Below are positions 59,640 through 64,000 of a stretch of DNA of 64,000 nucleotides, piece after piece (position 1 is the first letter of the stretch; the number at the start of each line of letters is the position of its first letter). The position numbers and the translations under genes are program-made. Where the stretch lies: the NCBI GenBank assembly GCA_007026445.1, contig VDMD01000017.1, positions 310,001 to 374,000 of the forward strand. Direction: 5' to 3'. This DNA comes from Schizophyllum amplum (taxonomy: Eukaryota; Basidiomycota; Agaricomycetes; Agaricales; Schizophyllaceae). Under the pieces are notes generated by a model that worked only from the letters and a program-made list of their open reading frames with translations, had not been told where the DNA came from and ran no database searches.

Positions 59640-60809
59640 TGGGCTATGGTTTCTCCATTCCTTTTACGATTTCTTTCACGCTCCCTCGCCTCTCGTCTCA
59701 GGTGCCTGGTGCACCCACCATATACTATACGCACGCCGCTTTTGACGCGGTTTCTACTTCCTTTGTGCATACTTTCCCCCCTCATTATAACCCTCATCCG
59801 CCGCTCTTTATGTATTAATTCGTCGTAACTTACTGGCGTCACGCCTGCGTCCATCCTCGTATTATTGTACCCCTTGTACTCATGATCATGAAGCAATCTG
59901 ACTGGATCGAATGCACGACATCAGAGTTGACATCAGAGTTCAACACTTCTACTGAGATGTTCTCGAGCTACGATAACCCGCCTGGAAGGCAAGACCACAG
60001 AACTCTGTGGTTCAAAGAATATATGACCGCACGACTGCAAACCAATCCTAGACAGCGACGAGGCGTAAATGTGGATGAGAAGCTGATGCAAACGTGTTCA
60101 CCGTCTTCTATTCACCTGGACGCGTCTCGAGACGCGTACACCGGTGCGTAGCACAACTTTGTCCGCGTCGCTGCTCACGCCAGCCCTGCTTCAAGATTCG
60201 AAACACGACTGCTTCAGTGGAGTGATAAACTACAATACATTTCTACAGACACTGCGTGCGACGATAGCCATTAACACGACGATTACATTCACAGCACCAT
60301 CGAACTATACGGCGGAGGTCGTCGAAGATACCTCGAAGCGCACTCCGTGTCCTCCTTCATCCTCCCCGTAGGCCTCAGAAACCCGCTGGATAGCCTTCTC
60401 ATATGCTTTTCCAGGTGTTCGTAAGGACGCGTCTGCCGAGGAGCTGGACGGATGGTGTGTCGTTGGTGGCAGGCGGTGGGCGCTAGGAGGGATGCAGGAC
60501 ACGAGCGTCCGTGACAGCGCTCCCGAGGCATCTCCCGCTCGCAATCCAAACACAAGCGCGAAGTCCTGCAAGTATTTCGCATGGAGTCGTCACTTTGGGT
60601 CTCGAAGATGCGGAGGCCTGGCCTGACTGATGCAGCGCCGCGCGTCGTCATTCTGGGTAGCGTGACGTGCAGACGAGGGGGGATGATGGTCTGCGTCGTC
60701 ACACCGACAATGCCACGCAGATCCGCGTCAGACCTGAGATGGTCGAGGGCCACATTGTTAGAGGCCGGTGTACGTGTCACGGGTTGCTCGCCAGTCAACT
60801 GTGCGTGGT
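59640..60809. other. B4 3' flank joined to A9 3' flank
   Basis: The first 450 bp match the B3 3' flank. From about 60140 it matches the A7 3' flank, including the short frame at 60305-60571 (minus). The B4 and A9 units therefore abut tail to tail. Confidence 0.6.
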
Positions 60810-62127
60810 CTACGTGACTCTGGGAGCGTTGAGCGCCACACGATATCGGAAGAACGCCCAGTCGTTGCTGCTGAATCTCGGTGTCGGAAACCCGCCGTTG
60901 CGCTTGGTCCACGCCGGAGGCCTGCGGAAGGGGTCGCGATAGCGCAAAGCGTGCGGTACTCTACGCGGAGGAGACAGAGGCGTAGCGCAGCATTGTGGCG
61001 ACGGCGAAGCGTATGGGCATGCCTTTTCGCGGAGGCGATCGGAGCGGCGCAGTTGGAGAGGCGAGCGAGGCGGCTCTGTTTCGGGCTTCGACTTGGGATC
61101 AACCTTGAAAGCCCACACCGATACCCTTTGGCGGTAGTCGTCATCGTCGATGGTAGTGTCGCGTGAAAGGTGAACAGGTTCCGGCACAGACGCTTCAGCT
61201 TGTGGGATGCAGAGCAAGTAGCCGGTGGCTTCGCTGGGGGTCAACTCCACGTCGTCTGACCCGTACTTGAGCTCGTCTACGAACCACTGAGGTGGGGATA
61301 TCCGTTGCAGGCGCCACTGGTCGACCAAACTGCCAGTGCAACAATGGTACTGTCCCGATACCTTTGAAGTGCGATTCCAGAGCATTTGATCGGCGAAAGT
61401 AGACACCGAGAAAGGATGCGCATAGCACTCCACAATGCGCAATTTCCGAACGTCGGCTAAGAAGGGCACGTCTTCAAAGGGGTGCGCATCTCCGTTTAGA
61501 TCTCCTTCAGTCTGCAATGGCAGATCGAACTCCTCCTGGAGTGCCCGCGTTTCGTCGGTGCGCGGGATGAAGACATAGCGATAGAGCCCTTCTGGAGAGG
61601 ACATCTACAATATGAGTCAGTAAGATCCCTTCGCGTGCGCCAATTCATGTGCATACCGATGTCAACGGGCGACGCGGAGACTTGTCTTTCGCATCGCGGT
61701 TGATAAGGCCGGCGCGTTGCATGAAATCCATAGCATCCATGTACAGCCTGAAAGTTGGCGCTAGAACAAAATCTCCTCTGGCATACATTTGGCATATGTC
61801 TGCTCGAACTGTGGATGATGGTCAGATCCTATTTCAGCCAGAAAAAAGACTCGACTCGGACGTACAGCAGACACCGTTCTCTTGCGATTTCAAGTAATAA
61901 GACAGGCCGCCACGGGGCAGACCAAAGACCCATTCCATGCAGGCGACCTATGATTTGCGACGTAGTGAGTCAAATAGATGATGCGAGGCGAGAAGAAGCT
62001 TGAGAGCTACCTTGGAATCACCTTTGTCCGCAGTATCATAGGGGATGAGACGGCAGCGCTTGAGGTTTTCTGTTGCTCCGGATATGGGGCATCTGTACTC
62101 ATCACGAACATCAATAAACTGATTCAT
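60810..62127 (-). CDS. A9: pseudo-HNH family protein without a B partner
   Basis: Starts MNQFIDVRDEYRCPISGAT at 62127, then LKRCRLIPYD. Exon 2 matches A8; exon 3 gives RADICQMYARGDFVLAPTF. Exon 4 (from 61604) begins MSSPEGLYRYVFIP with AHPFSVSTFADQM, PPQWFVDELKY and the standard tail to ALNAPRVT. All exons are open. Only about 45 bp upstream still match A8; beyond that the sequence belongs to the VPS11 side, so the original shared promoter and B gene are missing. Confidence 0.82.
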
Positions 62128-62440
62128 CTGAGTGCAGCAGAATATGTATGACAGAAAAGTGGGAGAAATTGAGCCTAAAGTTGGACTCTGGTTGAACTTG
62201 ACCGGCCACGTGCGTTTCTCACCCCTGTCATCGAGGCGCGCTGCTCTTTCGTGACCTTAACCTTGACCTTGACCTCAGCTGTTAACTTGCTTTCAGCAAG
62301 ACTTCACGAGCTGTAACCAGGCTGTAACAACAGTGCTACCCGAATCCAACAACTTCCTGAAGAACGCACAGAACACAGGCGCAAGACGCGTCAACGATCC
62401 CTGATTGCCGTTGAGCTCGTTCATCGCGCCAGTCGGCGAA
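62128..62440. promoter_or_regulatory. A9/VPS11 divergent intergenic
   Basis: 313 bp. A duplication edge lies at about 62170. A CCTTAACCTTGACCTTGACC repeat is at 62256-62276. No TATA box seen. Confidence 0.45.
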
Positions 62441-64000
62441 ATGTCAACTTTGCCGGCAACGGCAGCTACAAATACGCCCGCGCCATGGCGACAATTCCCC
62501 TTCTTCGATCCAGTACCGGTCAAGGACGTCAATGACCTAGACAGTCCACCAACTATATTCAAGGTGCGTACCACCTCAAGTGCTAAGTGCTCGTGCTCAT
62601 ATGCGTCTCAGACTCCTCATGAGATCTCGAACATAGTATCTTCATCAGCTGGTGTTCTCCTCGCGGACATTCATGGCAGCGTTCACGCGCTCAATCGTGA
62701 CTTCGAGTCGTACATGAGCTGGGTTGCGCATACGGGTGGGAGGGTCACCCATATGGTGGAGCGAAAAGGCGTCCTTGTCACCCTTGGAGTGTGTGTTGTG
62801 CTTTCTCCTCATGAACTTGACTGATCAACGCGACACAGGAAGAAGATTCGGTTCGCGCACCCCTCCTCAAGATTTGGGACCTACAGAACAAGGACAAGCG
62901 AACCGGCTCCCCAATCCTCCTTCGCTCAACGAAAGTCAACGTTGGAAACCGCATGCACCCCGTCAGTCGCGCCCCTGCATCCCATGCCGCCGCTCATCAA
63001 AGCTTATTGCTAGATATCCACAGTCGCCCTTACCGCCTCGCTTTCCCATCTCGCGATCGGCCTCGGTGACGGCACCGTCCTCCTTTATCGTCATCTGGAC
63101 CAGTCCCTCTCCTCCTCCGCCTCCCTCACCGCCGTTCCGAAGCCCAAGACCGTGCACGAGTCCCCCACGGAGCCCGTCACCGCCCTAGGATTCGCAGAAC
63201 CCACGGACGAGTATCCGCAGACGCACCTCTTCGTCGCGACAACGAACCGCGTTCTTGCATACCAGGTCTCCGGACGCGGTAGCGGGGGCCCAGCGGTCGT
63301 GGTCAACGAGATCGGCTGTGGGCTCGGATGCGCGACGATGGACCGCGCCGCCCGCGACCTCGTCATTGCGCGGGACGAGGCGATATACGTGTGCGGCACG
63401 GAGGGCCGGGGCAGCTCATACGCGCTCGAGGGCCGCAAACTTTCGCTCGGCGCACACGGCGGATACCTCGTCATCGTCTCCCCTCCGTTTACACCGTCGG
63501 CGGCTGCGGCATCGGCGACCGTACGCAACTTCTATGCACGAACAACTGGCGCTGGGGACTCAGATGTCACGAAAGTCACGCTATTTGACGCGGAGAACAA
63601 GGTCGTAGGGTTCTCGCACGCCTTCCCGCAAGGCGTTCGCGACGTAATCTCTGCCTGGGGCAATGCTTATGTTCTGAGCAACGACGGGACGGCAAGTTTG
63701 TTTCTTGTAGAGAAGAAGGTGGCATATCTGACTCCCCCGCAGCTTACGCACCTCGAGGAGAAATCGACGTCGGAAAAGCTGGACATGCTGTACCGGCGCG
63801 GCTTCTACCCTCTTGCCCTCGGGATCGCGAAGACGCAGCAACTTGACGAAGCCAGCATAGCCGACATCCACCTCAAGACAGCTGATGCCCTATACGTCAA
63901 GAAGAACTACGACGACGCCCTGCCGCATTACGTGCAGACCATAGGGCATGTGCAACCCAGCTATGTTATCCGCAAGGTTGATAGATTCTTGTCGAGACTA
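62441..64000 (+). CDS. VPS11: Vacuolar protein sorting protein Vps11 (3' end beyond window)
   Basis: A core subunit of the HOPS and CORVET tethers at the vacuole. The start at 62441 gives MSTLPATAATNTPAPWRQFPFFDPV. After three short introns a beta-propeller region follows (LLADIHGSVHALNRDF, LLKIWDLQNKDKRTGSP, LAIGLGDGTVLLYRH, LFVATTNRVLAYQV). The helical repeats start with EKLDMLYRRGFYPLALGIAK and LYVKKNYDDALPHYVQTIG, then HVQPSYVIRKV, which is typical for Vps11. The window ends inside the gene, so the C-terminal RING is not seen. Confidence 0.9.

Overview
The window is nuclear DNA of a filamentous basidiomycete, most likely an Agaricomycete such as a polypore. The evidence is many short (about 50-60 nt) GT-AG introns, GC-rich coding exons, and recognisable fungal single-copy genes: a SET-domain lysine methyltransferase, UBP3, ADE12, COX16, an MFS sugar transporter, a WGR-type PARP, ATP18 and VPS11. 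I cannot name the species from sequence alone.

The main content is a large array of two related gene families, called A (copies A1-A9) and B (copies B1-B4) here. B proteins have an N-terminal HNH_2-like nuclease core (Cx2[ST]G, then a His-containing strand, an Asn, and an [LM]H..FD-like end). This is followed by a shared H.NPVF..FD.A.KM.YR module and a long disordered tail ending in basic clusters and a Y[IV]PP motif. A proteins have the same layout, but both HNH histidine positions are lost. The first is a different residue in most copies and the second is cysteine in every copy. They end in a strongly conserved tail (CPYA ... FPTP ... SNDWA ... ALNAP). Three A-B pairs are head to head across 364-443 bp (B2/A3, A7/B3, A8/B4). 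This looks like linked pseudo-nuclease/nuclease pairs; the function is unknown to me.

Layout: 1-4560 (B1 to A1, convergent) and about 10540-15490 (A2 to B2, convergent) are an inverted duplication flanking the SET gene and UBP3. A3-A6 (15934-26840) are a tandem array with repeated flanks. It carries an 880-bp LTR insertion and a 1.58-kb inverted-repeat transposon. 27.6-42.6 kb holds ordinary genes (ADE12, COX16, sugar transporter, PARP, ATP18) with long gaps full of 20-24 bp tandem repeats. 43.2-62.1 kb is the second A/B subfamily: an exon relic, A7/B3, A8/B4 and an unpaired A9. B3 is split by a 2.67-kb transposon, and a 3.7-kb element with about 850-bp inverted termini made of phased A-tracts sits in the B3 3' flank. 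VPS11 starts at 62441 and runs off the end.

Together the array shows birth-and-death evolution in progress: inverted and tandem duplication, a mosaic gene (A6), frameshifts and repeat expansions (A2, A4), transposon breakage (B3), loss of partner (A9) and relic exons.
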